In this document: piece by piece, positions 8,602 to 16,458 of the stretch
Layout: every line of letters starts with the position of its first letter
Numbering within the stretch: position 1 is the first letter of the stretch
Virus record (IMG/VR): IMGVR_UViG_3300013014_000089
Coordinates: 1-30,961 of that record
Source: a virus
Length of the DNA: 30,961 nucleotides
Strand: one strand, 5' to 3'
Made by a program: the position numbers and the translations under genes
The notes under the pieces: generated by a model
What the model saw: the letters and a program-made list of their open reading frames with translations, nothing else
Told to the model about the DNA's origin: nothing
The model's database searches: none

Positions 8602-8663
8602 AATTTATTTAATTATTTAATTGTTTAATTGTTAATTATTTAACCGAATCACTCGACTCGGTT
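8602..8663 (-). promoter_or_regulatory. 32: Candidate gp32 autoregulatory translational operator (hairpin plus TTAA repeats)
   Basis: Reading the minus strand toward the gp32 ATG there is a 6-bp hairpin (8658-8663 with 8642-8647, 10-nt loop). It is followed at once by five tandem copies of a 7-8-nt unit of the form TTAAAYAA (8643 down to about 8607), ending beside the start codon. T4 gene 32 mRNA is controlled by gp32 binding to an unstructured region rich in UUAAA-type repeats, nucleated at an upstream pseudoknot. The resemblance in layout is clear; a true pseudoknot was not established by eye. Confidence 0.55.
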
Positions 8664-8724
8664 TATAACCAACCTAAATTCAGTGTACACTAGGTACATA
8701 CCGAAATCAAGTCAAAAATAAATA

Positions 8725-9117
8725 TTAAATTTTATGGATGGAGAACAATTTTAATGGAACTATTTTTACACCGATATCGTTAGTTAAAATTATGCTATTT
8801 TTATATAGTTCCCAACTTAACTGAAAGTTCTTGTCATACACTCCATTATTTTCGTCGGCGATTAACTTATTCATTGCGTTGAGCGTATATAGTGTATTTG
8901 TTTGTTTTTTACGATGAATGCTAATTGTACCTTTAAATCGATTATTAAGATCATTCTTTTCTACATTAAACGTGAGATATAGTTCCTGTAAATTATTCTC
9001 ATTCGCAAATATAAAGATCTTATTGTCAATCAATTTATATTGTCGTGGTATTTCCTTCAGTACATCTATGTATTGAACACTATTTGAGAATGTACAGAGT
9101 AATTGTTTTTGTGTCAT
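8725..9117 (-). CDS. Conserved-looking hypothetical protein, 130 aa
   Basis: I do not recognise the family. The protein is a mix of predicted beta strands (LYLTFNVEKN, GTISIHRKK) and one helix-like stretch (LYTLNAMNKLIADENNG). It has no signal peptide or membrane segment and only one cysteine. Its ATG at 9117 overlaps the stop of the 721-aa gene in an ATGA junction, so the two are probably translationally coupled and may act together. The gp32 leader lies downstream. The pattern is compatible with a small soluble partner of the larger protein, but no function can be assigned. Confidence 0.75.
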   Translation of the reverse strand: MTQKQLLCTFSNSVQYIDVLKEIPRQYKLIDNKIFIFANENNLQELYLTFNVEKNDLNNRFKGTISIHRKKQTNTLYTLNAMNKLIADENNGVYDKNFQLSWELYKNSIILTNDIGVKIVPLKLFSIHKI

Positions 9118-11279
9118 GGTATTTCAAATTCGAATTTACCGTTAATTTCCGCATCCATATCAAAGTAATCAGCAAAATATTCAAATCCTTTATCGACGAT
9201 TTGTTTGACTGTAATTGATATTTTTATAACCATTCGTTTGAAAAATTCTTTCATTTTAACATAAAATACATTCAATGCGTTCTTGGCGGACGCTGATAAA
9301 TTTTTTACAAACTCTAAACTGTTTTGTACTACATTTTTAAATTCAACTCCTAAATTATTAATAAATGACATCAAACTTTCTTCTATTATTTGATTCTCCA
9401 ATAAAAGATAATCAGTTTCGTCACATTCTTCTTTTAGAATGCCAATTCTAAGTGATCCGCCACGTTCATTTCCTCTATCACGTACACCGAATTTAATTTT
9501 ATTATAGTTATCGTTGATGAATTCATCTACTGTGTAAATCAAACAATCTCCTTGACAATCCCATGTCATAATGTGATCAGCTACACATTTTTCCCCAGCA
9601 GAAAATCTTTTTTCGCCGGTAGAGAATTCTCTCAACAATGCTTTTTTGTATTTATCTTCGGTAAAAATCTTATTTAATTCAGTCAACATCTGATGCATTT
9701 CTTTTTCTTCTATTTTAATATCGTTAACTGCATCTGGACTTTTAATTAACGATATTAAGTTATTTACAGCTTCTTTGGTTTTCTTTTGATCACTAGTGGT
9801 TGATAACGTAGTCAAATTTTTATTAATAACAGCTGCATGATTATAGTAAAACGATTTCTCCATCAACTGAGCAAGTGTTTGTGTAATATTTGCAACTATC
9901 TTGTTTTTGATATCGGGGAAATCTTTTAATACCGCAGAAATTACGGTAGTTAGTTCTTTATGTTGTGAAGATGCAATTTGTGATCCACCAGCTTTCTTTG
10001 CACTACATTTTATGTTACCATTGATGATTAAATCCGTTTTAGATATCTTTGATATACCCGCAAACTCTTCGGATAATTTACATCCAGATGATCCCAATAT
10101 TTCAACAGAAGTAACTGGATTACTAATTTCTTTATATTTACCTGTTTTTAACTTATCCGCTATTTTTTTAGCAACTGCGTTTTTTGATCCTTGTGGAGTA
10201 TTAAATTCTTCGCCTATATAATTTTCCATTTCGCGTGCAGGACACGATTTATCCATGTCACTGTTTGCTTTAGATACAAACTTGTTTTTATATTTTTTGT
10301 ACAGTGTGGATAATACAACAATAGTTTGTATATCTGTCTTATTATATTGAATCAAACGTTCATCTGACAAACTTCTAACTTTTACATATGTAGAAGCTGG
10401 TACTAAATTAACGTTATTGGTAGTTAGATATTTTTCAAAATCATTGAATGTAAACTGTATATCTCTACCTCTTGGAAATTTGAATGCGTCAAAGTTAGTA
10501 GTTTCAAAAACTTTTTGGAAATAAAGTTCAGGTGGTATTGTTTTACCAGCATCATCTGTTCCAGCTATAGGTTCGTAAAACAAATTATCTTTCGCAATTT
10601 TAAAAAAATCACTACTATATTTTGGCGCTGCTGCTTCTTTTATAGATCCTCTGATTATAGTAGTTTTTATTGATTCATCATATATTTGTTCACCAATAAA
10701 ACCACCTTCGGTATCATACCAATTAAAACCTTTTTTATAGAATCCAAATTTCACAGCTTCATCTACACTGTAATTTACAAGTGGACTTTGACCCAACAAA
10801 ACTGATTGCACTGCAATTGCATCCAATTGTTTTTCTCTAGGAGTTCTTATATCTTTGTCGGTGTCAATTATTTTTTTATCCAATGATGCATCTATAGAAA
10901 CATCTATATCTTTTTCCTGCGCCGGAGCAACATTGGCATCTTCACCTGATTTAATTCCGGCATTTGGTTCTGTAAAAATATTTGTCTGAGCTTTTTTGGG
11001 ATTTTCCGCAAAATGTGTACCTTTAGTTACAGCTCTGTCTCTATATTGTTTATTTGGAAACGTTACAAGTATACCGTCTTTATTGTATGCTTGTCTTTCT
11101 GGAAATCTACCAGCTTCAAATAATTTAGCTGTCTTTTCTACAATTTTATTAATATCATAACCAGCGTTCTCCAAGTACTCCTGCAATATAATTACGTGAT
11201 CTTCATTTTTAAGATCCAATGTTCCGTTTTTGATACGACTATCACAACCAATTTCGTTTACTAATGATTTAAAGTTCAT
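9114..11279 (-). CDS. Large protein of unknown function with possible nuclease-like motif, 721 aa
   Basis: The N-terminus (residues 50-95) carries a compact motif, FEAGRFPERQAYNKDGILVT then TFPNKQYRDRAV and GTHFAENPKKAQ, which I believe recurs in large T4-like phages but cannot name. Residues 100-150 are a charged linker. A central region around 395-440 has SVEILGSSGCKL, then KTDLIINGNIKCSAKK and GGSQIASSQHKE. D416 followed by S426-x-K428 is reminiscent of a PD-(D/E)xK core with a substituted acid, but this is only a pattern. The C-terminal third contains CVADHIMTWDCQGDC and an amphipathic helical tail (about 625-700). It is coupled to the 130-aa gene. It could be a virion protein or a DNA-processing protein. 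Confidence 0.8.
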   Translation of the reverse strand: MNFKSLVNEIGCDSRIKNGTLDLKNEDHVIILQEYLENAGYDINKIVEKTAKLFEAGRFPERQAYNKDGILVTFPNKQYRDRAVTKGTHFAENPKKAQTNIFTEPNAGIKSGEDANVAPAQEKDIDVSIDASLDKKIIDTDKDIRTPREKQLDAIAVQSVLLGQSPLVNYSVDEAVKFGFYKKGFNWYDTEGGFIGEQIYDESIKTTIIRGSIKEAAAPKYSSDFFKIAKDNLFYEPIAGTDDAGKTIPPELYFQKVFETTNFDAFKFPRGRDIQFTFNDFEKYLTTNNVNLVPASTYVKVRSLSDERLIQYNKTDIQTIVVLSTLYKKYKNKFVSKANSDMDKSCPAREMENYIGEEFNTPQGSKNAVAKKIADKLKTGKYKEISNPVTSVEILGSSGCKLSEEFAGISKISKTDLIINGNIKCSAKKAGGSQIASSQHKELTTVISAVLKDFPDIKNKIVANITQTLAQLMEKSFYYNHAAVINKNLTTLSTTSDQKKTKEAVNNLISLIKSPDAVNDIKIEEKEMHQMLTELNKIFTEDKYKKALLREFSTGEKRFSAGEKCVADHIMTWDCQGDCLIYTVDEFINDNYNKIKFGVRDRGNERGGSLRIGILKEECDETDYLLLENQIIEESLMSFINNLGVEFKNVVQNSLEFVKNLSASAKNALNVFYVKMKEFFKRMVIKISITVKQIVDKGFEYFADYFDMDAEINGKFEFEIP

Positions 11280-11284
11280 CTATT

Positions 11285-11291
11285 ATAAATA
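11285..11291 (-). promoter_or_regulatory. TATTTAT box 5 nt before the 721-aa gene
   Basis: Minus-strand TATTTAT is separated from the ATG at 11279 by AATAG. It lies in the 27-nt gap after the polymerase-like gene, next to a separate TATAAATA match. Confidence 0.35.
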
Positions 11292-11303
11292 TACATATAA
11301 ATA

Positions 11304-11311
11304 TATTTATA
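11304..11311 (-). promoter_or_regulatory. Match to T4 late promoter TATAAATA
   Basis: Minus-strand TATAAATA (complement of 11304-11311) overlaps the last codons of the polymerase-like gene, 24 nt upstream of the ATG at 11279. It equals the T4 late-promoter core octamer, and the distance suits a late transcript of the 721-aa gene. In an AT-rich genome such matches arise by chance. Confidence 0.3.
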
Positions 11312-12605
11312 TTTGGACTAATTTCAAATCATTGTAATTATTTCCCAGATAAGTCTTAACTTTAAATCTTTTGTTCTTAAATATTTCAATTAAATCTAAA
11401 ATATCCTGTCTGTCTGAGTCATTATGAATATCAAACACAATCGAATCATATACATACAAAATAGGTACGATTTTTTTGTTGCTAACAAACTTTAGACATT
11501 TACTTAGACTATCAATTCCGTATTCAGTTTCTGCTGCCTGAATGATATAAGCAAATAACTTATTCTTATTTGCGTCCGATATATGTTTATTTGTAATCTT
11601 ACGTTTATAAACAGGAGTAGTTACATATCCTTTACTAATAAATCGTTCCCAATATTTTTCTTTAAGTTGTTCTGTCTTTTTAAAATATTCTATGTCTATA
11701 TATGCATCGCCTATCTGGCCATATAAATTGACCATAGTAAGTTTCTTCGCTTTACCAAGCAACTCAGGCGCAACGGAATCGACATTGTAATACTGTTTTG
11801 CCAAATGTTCGTATATAGTTTCTTCGGCTGGTACTTTATAATCCACTAAATTAGCTACAATATATGGATGAAATCCAGTAAAGTCAATCATCATCATATG
11901 ACCGTCACTGCCATATCTTGATACAAAACTAGCTCTACAACCATCGTCTTTCTTCAGAGCTACATAGTTTATACTGTCATACGAATTGCTGGGTCTTCCA
12001 GTTGGATTGTATATGTTGTAGTTGGTATATACAAAACCATCATATGTACGAGTTTTAAAGTGTTTTTTAAACTCACCAACATCAACTTTTAATCCATTTT
12101 TTTCTACCTCATACAAAGTATCAGTAATAATATCATTGAAAAATTTGAAACAGTATGTGTCTATTTGACGTTGATGTACATCACATATTAGTTCCACTTC
12201 ATCATCAAAACATTCTTGGTGATTTACATATGGAACTATTAAATTAAACGAGTTTATGTTACGATGGTTCCTAACCAAAAAATCTTTAGTTGTAGATGAA
12301 CATTCTTCTAATGTCTCATTATTTTCTATAAAGCCAAATAGACCCACATCAATCAGTTTGCAATTTAACCAATATTTATAGGTCTTCTTATTATTTACGT
12401 AAACGATATAGTTTCCGGACTCTATTTCTTTTTTAAAAGTTTCGAATGTAGTATCAGCAATTATATCTCCGTGTGAAAAATTGTAATAATATTTAGAATG
12501 GGATTCAAAATCATAAATAAATGCCGCGATAATTGAATTGTATTTATTATGACAATTATTATCTTTAACAATTAATTTTAAATATATTTTCGAATTATAC
12601 TTCAC
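11307..12605 (-). CDS. Divergent family-A DNA polymerase-like protein, 432 aa
   Basis: The palm of DNA polymerase family A can be traced: TGRPSN (202-207) with INYVAL for the TGR...NLQNIP element; RASFVSR for RRAF; motif A DFTGFHPYIVANL with D241; motif B KKLTMVNLYG with K287 and Y295; IIQAAETEYG for the IQGxAAD helix; and motif C VYDSIVFDI with D387. Deviations are notable: motif A has His/Pro where DYSQIELR has Glu/Leu, and motif C is YDS rather than HDE. The N-terminal 150 residues are short and have no clear 3'-5' exonuclease DxE motif. The start is GTG at 12605, because a stop codon lies 6 codons upstream in frame. Both catalytic aspartates appear kept, so activity is possible, but it could be a specialised or degenerate polymerase. 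Confidence 0.75.
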   Translation of the reverse strand: MKYNSKIYLKLIVKDNNCHNKYNSIIAAFIYDFESHSKYYYNFSHGDIIADTTFETFKKEIESGNYIVYVNNKKTYKYWLNCKLIDVGLFGFIENNETLEECSSTTKDFLVRNHRNINSFNLIVPYVNHQECFDDEVELICDVHQRQIDTYCFKFFNDIITDTLYEVEKNGLKVDVGEFKKHFKTRTYDGFVYTNYNIYNPTGRPSNSYDSINYVALKKDDGCRASFVSRYGSDGHMMMIDFTGFHPYIVANLVDYKVPAEETIYEHLAKQYYNVDSVAPELLGKAKKLTMVNLYGQIGDAYIDIEYFKKTEQLKEKYWERFISKGYVTTPVYKRKITNKHISDANKNKLFAYIIQAAETEYGIDSLSKCLKFVSNKKIVPILYVYDSIVFDIHNDSDRQDILDLIEIFKNKRFKVKTYLGNNYNDLKLVQI

Positions 12606-12619
12606 AAATCTTACTGTAC

Positions 12620-12640
12620 ACTATAACTGTATAAAGTCAA
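12620..12640 (-). promoter_or_regulatory. Weak candidate promoter before the polymerase-like gene
   Basis: Minus-strand TTGACT (complement of 12635-12640) and TATAGT (complement of 12620-12625) both occur, but only 9 bp apart. With 16 bp spacing, TTGACT pairs instead with TACAGT (complement of 12613-12618). The gp32 leader also has TTGACT upstream of a TAGTGTACA stretch, as here, which may be a shared early element. Confidence 0.3.
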
Positions 12641-12642
12641 GA

Positions 12643-13029
12643 TTAAAATCCTCGCCAAAATTGCTTTGGGTTGTTCAATATAATATTAATGTTCGGCATG
12701 TATGATTGAATGTTGCGAATTGTAAGATTATTATAGTTTACTACACCGGTTGTTTGTAGTGTTTTGTCAATGTATATATTAAATTCAGGCCCAGTTATTT
12801 TCCAATCTATCTTTATTTTTTTAAAATAATTAATATTAGTTGTATTATAATCCTTATAATTTGTTTCAATAATATCAAAATAATTAATTCTAGAAATAAA
12901 AAATCGATCTATATATCCATTATCATAATCATCCACAGTTATAGTAGGTGTATAAGTAGATGGAGTTACAAAACTATAACTTCCTAATCCTACTATTGTT
13001 TTAACGTTATTTGGAGTATCGTATATCAT
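12643..13029 (-). CDS. Small structural-type hypothetical protein, 128 aa
   Basis: The family is not recognised. The sequence is rich in Tyr, Asn, Ile and Thr, with predicted beta strands and no charged helices (FFISRINYFDII, FKKIKIDWKITGPEFNIYID), as in small phage tail or baseplate proteins. There are no cysteines, signal peptide or membrane segments. Its ATG at 13029 overlaps the stop of the hub gene by an ATGA junction, so it is translated with the hub and probably belongs to the baseplate. It ends the tail module; the replication-type genes begin directly after. Confidence 0.75.
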   Translation of the reverse strand: MIYDTPNNVKTIVGLGSYSFVTPSTYTPTITVDDYDNGYIDRFFISRINYFDIIETNYKDYNTTNINYFKKIKIDWKITGPEFNIYIDKTLQTTGVVNYNNLTIRNIQSYMPNINIILNNPKQFWRGF

Positions 13030-16000
13030 ACAATGAAATATTCCAATTTAGATCCGCCTATACATCTGACCAGTGCGTTGACGCTGGTTTCCCATTTGCC
13101 ATTACTTATTTCATGGTCCACTTCTAATATTTGAAATATAATATTTCCTGGTACATATGGTTTAGGAAGATTACTAATTGCAAACACTTGCATATTTCTA
13201 AATGAAAAAATACCATCAAATTTTATAGTTACCGCAAAGTTATCAGCCACTCCACTATACTTTGCACCATTATTTTTAAAATCATTGTCATTAAGCATTT
13301 GTGTCAATTTACCTTTCATGTCGGAAGGCAAACATAAAAACTTATGATTTTTTAGATTTCTCGTATCATCTACTAATTCCTTAAATTTTACCGACTCAGG
13401 GCCCGATTTATATCCACCGACGTAATTTTCAGATACCTGTTTTGTAGTTATACATAACACTCCACTTTTTTCTTTACTACCATAAGATTGCAAATCTGCA
13501 ATTGCAGTATTGTCATCTTCTATTCCTGACGTTGCACCAGGTACCAATGTATTAGCTGCGGCGATAGATCCGCTCTGTTGTGATATCATTAATCCCAGTT
13601 GAAATTTATCCATTCTATCGACAAATCGTAAAAATGGCAAATTCTTTAAATCGTTCAATGTGGCATTTAATTGATCTTTATTCTGTATATTGGTTATTTG
13701 CTCGGTTAATTTAGTTTTTAAGTTTTCTGAGTTTTGTCCACCAAACTGCACTTGAATAGCTTGTTCGTTTGTTAAACTAACATCAAAATTTATACTTTTT
13801 ACGACATTGTTTGTTCTACCCAACTCAAACATATACACTTTACGCAATTCATCAAAATTAGAAGTATTTTTGTCAATTATCGATAATATAGATTTGCCAT
13901 TTTCATCTTTACCCTCAACGATGTCAAATTTCCAAAAATCATCAACCGACTCATTTACAGTGTTTAAAATCGCATTAATAAACTGTTTGTAATTTTTTGT
14001 TTCATTAGATTGAACTATTTCAATTAATTTAGTTTTACTTATATAAATGTGTTTTAAATACCCATAATAATATTTTTTATATACTATTTTATTTGGTTGA
14101 CCAAATGTATTCTTTCTTATAATTGTCATATCTTCAGCAAATGGAAAAGATGCTGTGTTTCCTTTAAAGTTTGCACTGTGATAGTATAGGTAATTAATTA
14201 TTATATCTAGGTTATCTCTATATCGACCACTTGTTTTAAATGCTTTTTTTGCAGCATTTGAGGCGAAATAAAAACTATCTTCAGGTGTAAGAGAATGATA
14301 AAAATCAACGAGATCTCCGCTGTCTACAGCTTTTTTGTATCGTGCTTCTAATAGAGTATTACGGGGCACTGTAATATCTTGTAGTTGACTTAAAAATGAA
14401 TTTCCATCCGGAGATTGGTTGTCATTTTTCAAAAATCCACTGTTTGAATTGCCTTGTTTATATGGAGATCCTCTGTTTATTTTTGGTGAAACCGGATTTG
14501 GTATTAAAACATTTTTATCACACGATATTAAATTTGGATGTGCGCTTATTACTACATCACTAATATCTATTAAAAACTGTTTTGTGTTTGCATTTGCCAT
14601 AAATAAATTAGCCAATTCAAATACAAAATCTAACTGCATCCAAACCTCAGATGCTCCATCTTTTGAATCAAAGTCAGTTGTATCATCGACAAATGATAAC
14701 TGTGTGTACGTTTGCTTGTCCGGTTTTACCGATCCATAATTAATGACATCGGATTTTCCATCCGGTTTCTTTTTGAGTCTATAATATTCTTCTGATCTAC
14801 CAACAAAAACTCTATCTTCACTTTTTCCCCCATAAAACAATGTTTTGTTATTTTTTATAACATTATTAACATTTATTTTATTACTGTTAACAGATAATGA
14901 AGCTGCAGCTGCTGATGCTGCATCAGCTCTTGATGGAGGAGCGGGAATATTTGGATTTAAAGGAGTAGTTACTCTTGGTCCGACAGCTGCTGCGGCTGCT
15001 GCCCGAGTTCCTGATCTATTTGGATCTAAATTTGTAGTTTGTTGTCCTCTACTAGCAGGATTGGCTAAAGTTTGTGCATTAGCATTAGCATCTTTTTGCG
15101 ATTTATCCTCTTTAAAAACGCCAATTTTATCTTGGATATATTTTAAAAAATTAACTTTATCAATTATGACTTGATTTATTGATGGTAGATAATTTTTAAT
15201 AAATGTTCTTAAATCTAGAAACTCAATATCATTTTGATCAGCGACCTTATTATCAGTTGTTGATATTTTAACGCTGTTATCGGTTCTCATTCCAGCAAAC
15301 ATTCCTTGTCTTGATATCAAGTCAACATTACAATCATATGTAAAACCGTCAGTTGTTGTAAATGAATACTTCGATATAATTCCACTAACACATCCATAAT
15401 TACCATTTGATTTATTTGCACGATCTAAAGCTGTCTGTGGTTTGTATACAACTTCCCAACATTGTTTCAAATCGGCAAGATTAAGAAGAGATTTCTGATT
15501 AAAAAGATTCCAACCAAATTCTAAAAAAACGTTTATACCAGCTGTAAAAAAGAAAGGCGTTAAATATTCAAGTTGAGCAACACCATAACATTTAAATTTA
15601 AAACTTGCATAAGTTAAAAGATCTTTACTTTGTTTTACACTTACGCTTATTATTCCAGGAGGAGGAACTACCGAAGCAATTTCATTATTTTGCGGAAATG
15701 CTGCATTTTGTCTGGTTGAATAAGATGTTTGAGTTCTATATAAACCGTCTATATAATGTGGTCGCCCATCTGCTTGATATCCTATTATAGCATTTGTTTG
15801 TTTAAAACCAATTGCAGCGTCATAACCAAATGCGTCAAAAAATCCATCACCGCCTTTTAATATAAAACCATCATAATCTACAGGTACATAAAACTTATCT
15901 AAATAATCACTTCGGGGTACCATTCCATTTATAGACTTTCCAGTTCCATTACTAAATACTCTGACCCATGGAGACATTGGTCCTTTATAGTTTTTAAAAT

Positions 16001-16163
16001 TATTTTCAAAATCAAAAGTTGTGTTGGTAAATGGAGTTGGAATGTTCATACCAATATTGTTGGTATTGCTTCTTCTTCTCAATTCTCTTACAACTTCAGT
16101 TGGGATATTTTGTATTTCCCACCATAAAGGAGTTGTATCTGTAATTTCTCCATTTTGTACCAT
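13026..16163 (-). CDS. Large baseplate hub protein (gp27-like ends with long insert), 1045 aa
   Basis: Probably forms the central hub joining tube and baseplate. Residues about 165-220 (VPPPGIISVSVKQ, then ASFKFKCYGVAQLEYL, then FLEFGWN) look like the N-terminal tube-like barrel of hub proteins. The C-terminus (PYVPGNIIFQILEVDHEISN, then GKWETSVNALVRCIGG) matches the closing strand pair of gp27/gpD-type hubs, where a VxH-x-I-x-x-G-x-W-x-T-x-h signature is common. Between about 350 and 425 is an Ala/Asn/Pro-rich low-complexity linker (ANAQTLANPAS, AAAAAVGPR, AASAAAASLS). The protein is much longer than T4 gp27 (391 aa), so the middle is extra. It lies between the LysM protein and a small coupled gene. 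The hub call rests on these two end motifs. Confidence 0.7.
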   Translation of the reverse strand: MVQNGEITDTTPLWWEIQNIPTEVVRELRRRSNTNNIGMNIPTPFTNTTFDFENNFKNYKGPMSPWVRVFSNGTGKSINGMVPRSDYLDKFYVPVDYDGFILKGGDGFFDAFGYDAAIGFKQTNAIIGYQADGRPHYIDGLYRTQTSYSTRQNAAFPQNNEIASVVPPPGIISVSVKQSKDLLTYASFKFKCYGVAQLEYLTPFFFTAGINVFLEFGWNLFNQKSLLNLADLKQCWEVVYKPQTALDRANKSNGNYGCVSGIISKYSFTTTDGFTYDCNVDLISRQGMFAGMRTDNSVKISTTDNKVADQNDIEFLDLRTFIKNYLPSINQVIIDKVNFLKYIQDKIGVFKEDKSQKDANANAQTLANPASRGQQTTNLDPNRSGTRAAAAAAVGPRVTTPLNPNIPAPPSRADAASAAAASLSVNSNKINVNNVIKNNKTLFYGGKSEDRVFVGRSEEYYRLKKKPDGKSDVINYGSVKPDKQTYTQLSFVDDTTDFDSKDGASEVWMQLDFVFELANLFMANANTKQFLIDISDVVISAHPNLISCDKNVLIPNPVSPKINRGSPYKQGNSNSGFLKNDNQSPDGNSFLSQLQDITVPRNTLLEARYKKAVDSGDLVDFYHSLTPEDSFYFASNAAKKAFKTSGRYRDNLDIIINYLYYHSANFKGNTASFPFAEDMTIIRKNTFGQPNKIVYKKYYYGYLKHIYISKTKLIEIVQSNETKNYKQFINAILNTVNESVDDFWKFDIVEGKDENGKSILSIIDKNTSNFDELRKVYMFELGRTNNVVKSINFDVSLTNEQAIQVQFGGQNSENLKTKLTEQITNIQNKDQLNATLNDLKNLPFLRFVDRMDKFQLGLMISQQSGSIAAANTLVPGATSGIEDDNTAIADLQSYGSKEKSGVLCITTKQVSENYVGGYKSGPESVKFKELVDDTRNLKNHKFLCLPSDMKGKLTQMLNDNDFKNNGAKYSGVADNFAVTIKFDGIFSFRNMQVFAISNLPKPYVPGNIIFQILEVDHEISNGKWETSVNALVRCIGGSKLEYFIV

Positions 16164-16167
16164 AACA

Positions 16168-16458
16168 TTAATTTAAGTTCTTCAATTGATTTAGTATACC
16201 AGCAACATTAGCTGGTATGCGCAACTGTCTGTTAACTCCTACTGATAGTTGATAACCAGACAATTTATTTGCTTTAGCAATTATCCACCACAAATTTTCA
16301 TCACCGTAGTATTTCTTTGCTATACTATCTAAATAGTCAGTTTCACTCGCTGTAATGTAAAAATCGTCGTATGATTCTGGTATAGACGGATAATATGTTG
16401 TTTTGTAAACATTTTTACCATCCCATCTTTTTTCGGTTGGCGTAAATTGATATCTCAT
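16168..16458 (-). CDS. 53: Baseplate wedge protein, gp53-like, with LysM fold
   Basis: A 96-residue protein whose second half is a LysM-like unit: YLDSIAKKYYGDENLWWIIA, then KANKLSGYQLSVGVNRQLRI and a PAN ending. This is the pattern of T4 gp53-type wedge proteins and of small LysM tail proteins of other phages. In such proteins the LysM fold holds neighbouring baseplate parts together rather than binding peptidoglycan, though the latter cannot be excluded. The ATG at 16458 overlaps the stop of the 873-aa gene (ATGA), and the hub gene follows 4 nt later, so the three form one translational chain. Confidence 0.85.
   Translation of the reverse strand: MRYQFTPTEKRWDGKNVYKTTYYPSIPESYDDFYITASETDYLDSIAKKYYGDENLWWIIAKANKLSGYQLSVGVNRQLRIPANVAGILNQLKNLN

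Noticed and set aside
12372-12379. TATAAATA on the minus strand inside the polymerase-like gene
   Set aside because: It has no gene start nearby downstream; treated as a chance match in AT-rich sequence.
14845-15174. 109-codon plus-strand frame opposite the Ala-rich linker of the hub
   Set aside because: Produced by the low-complexity Ala/Asn/Pro codons on the other strand; no start context or family resemblance.
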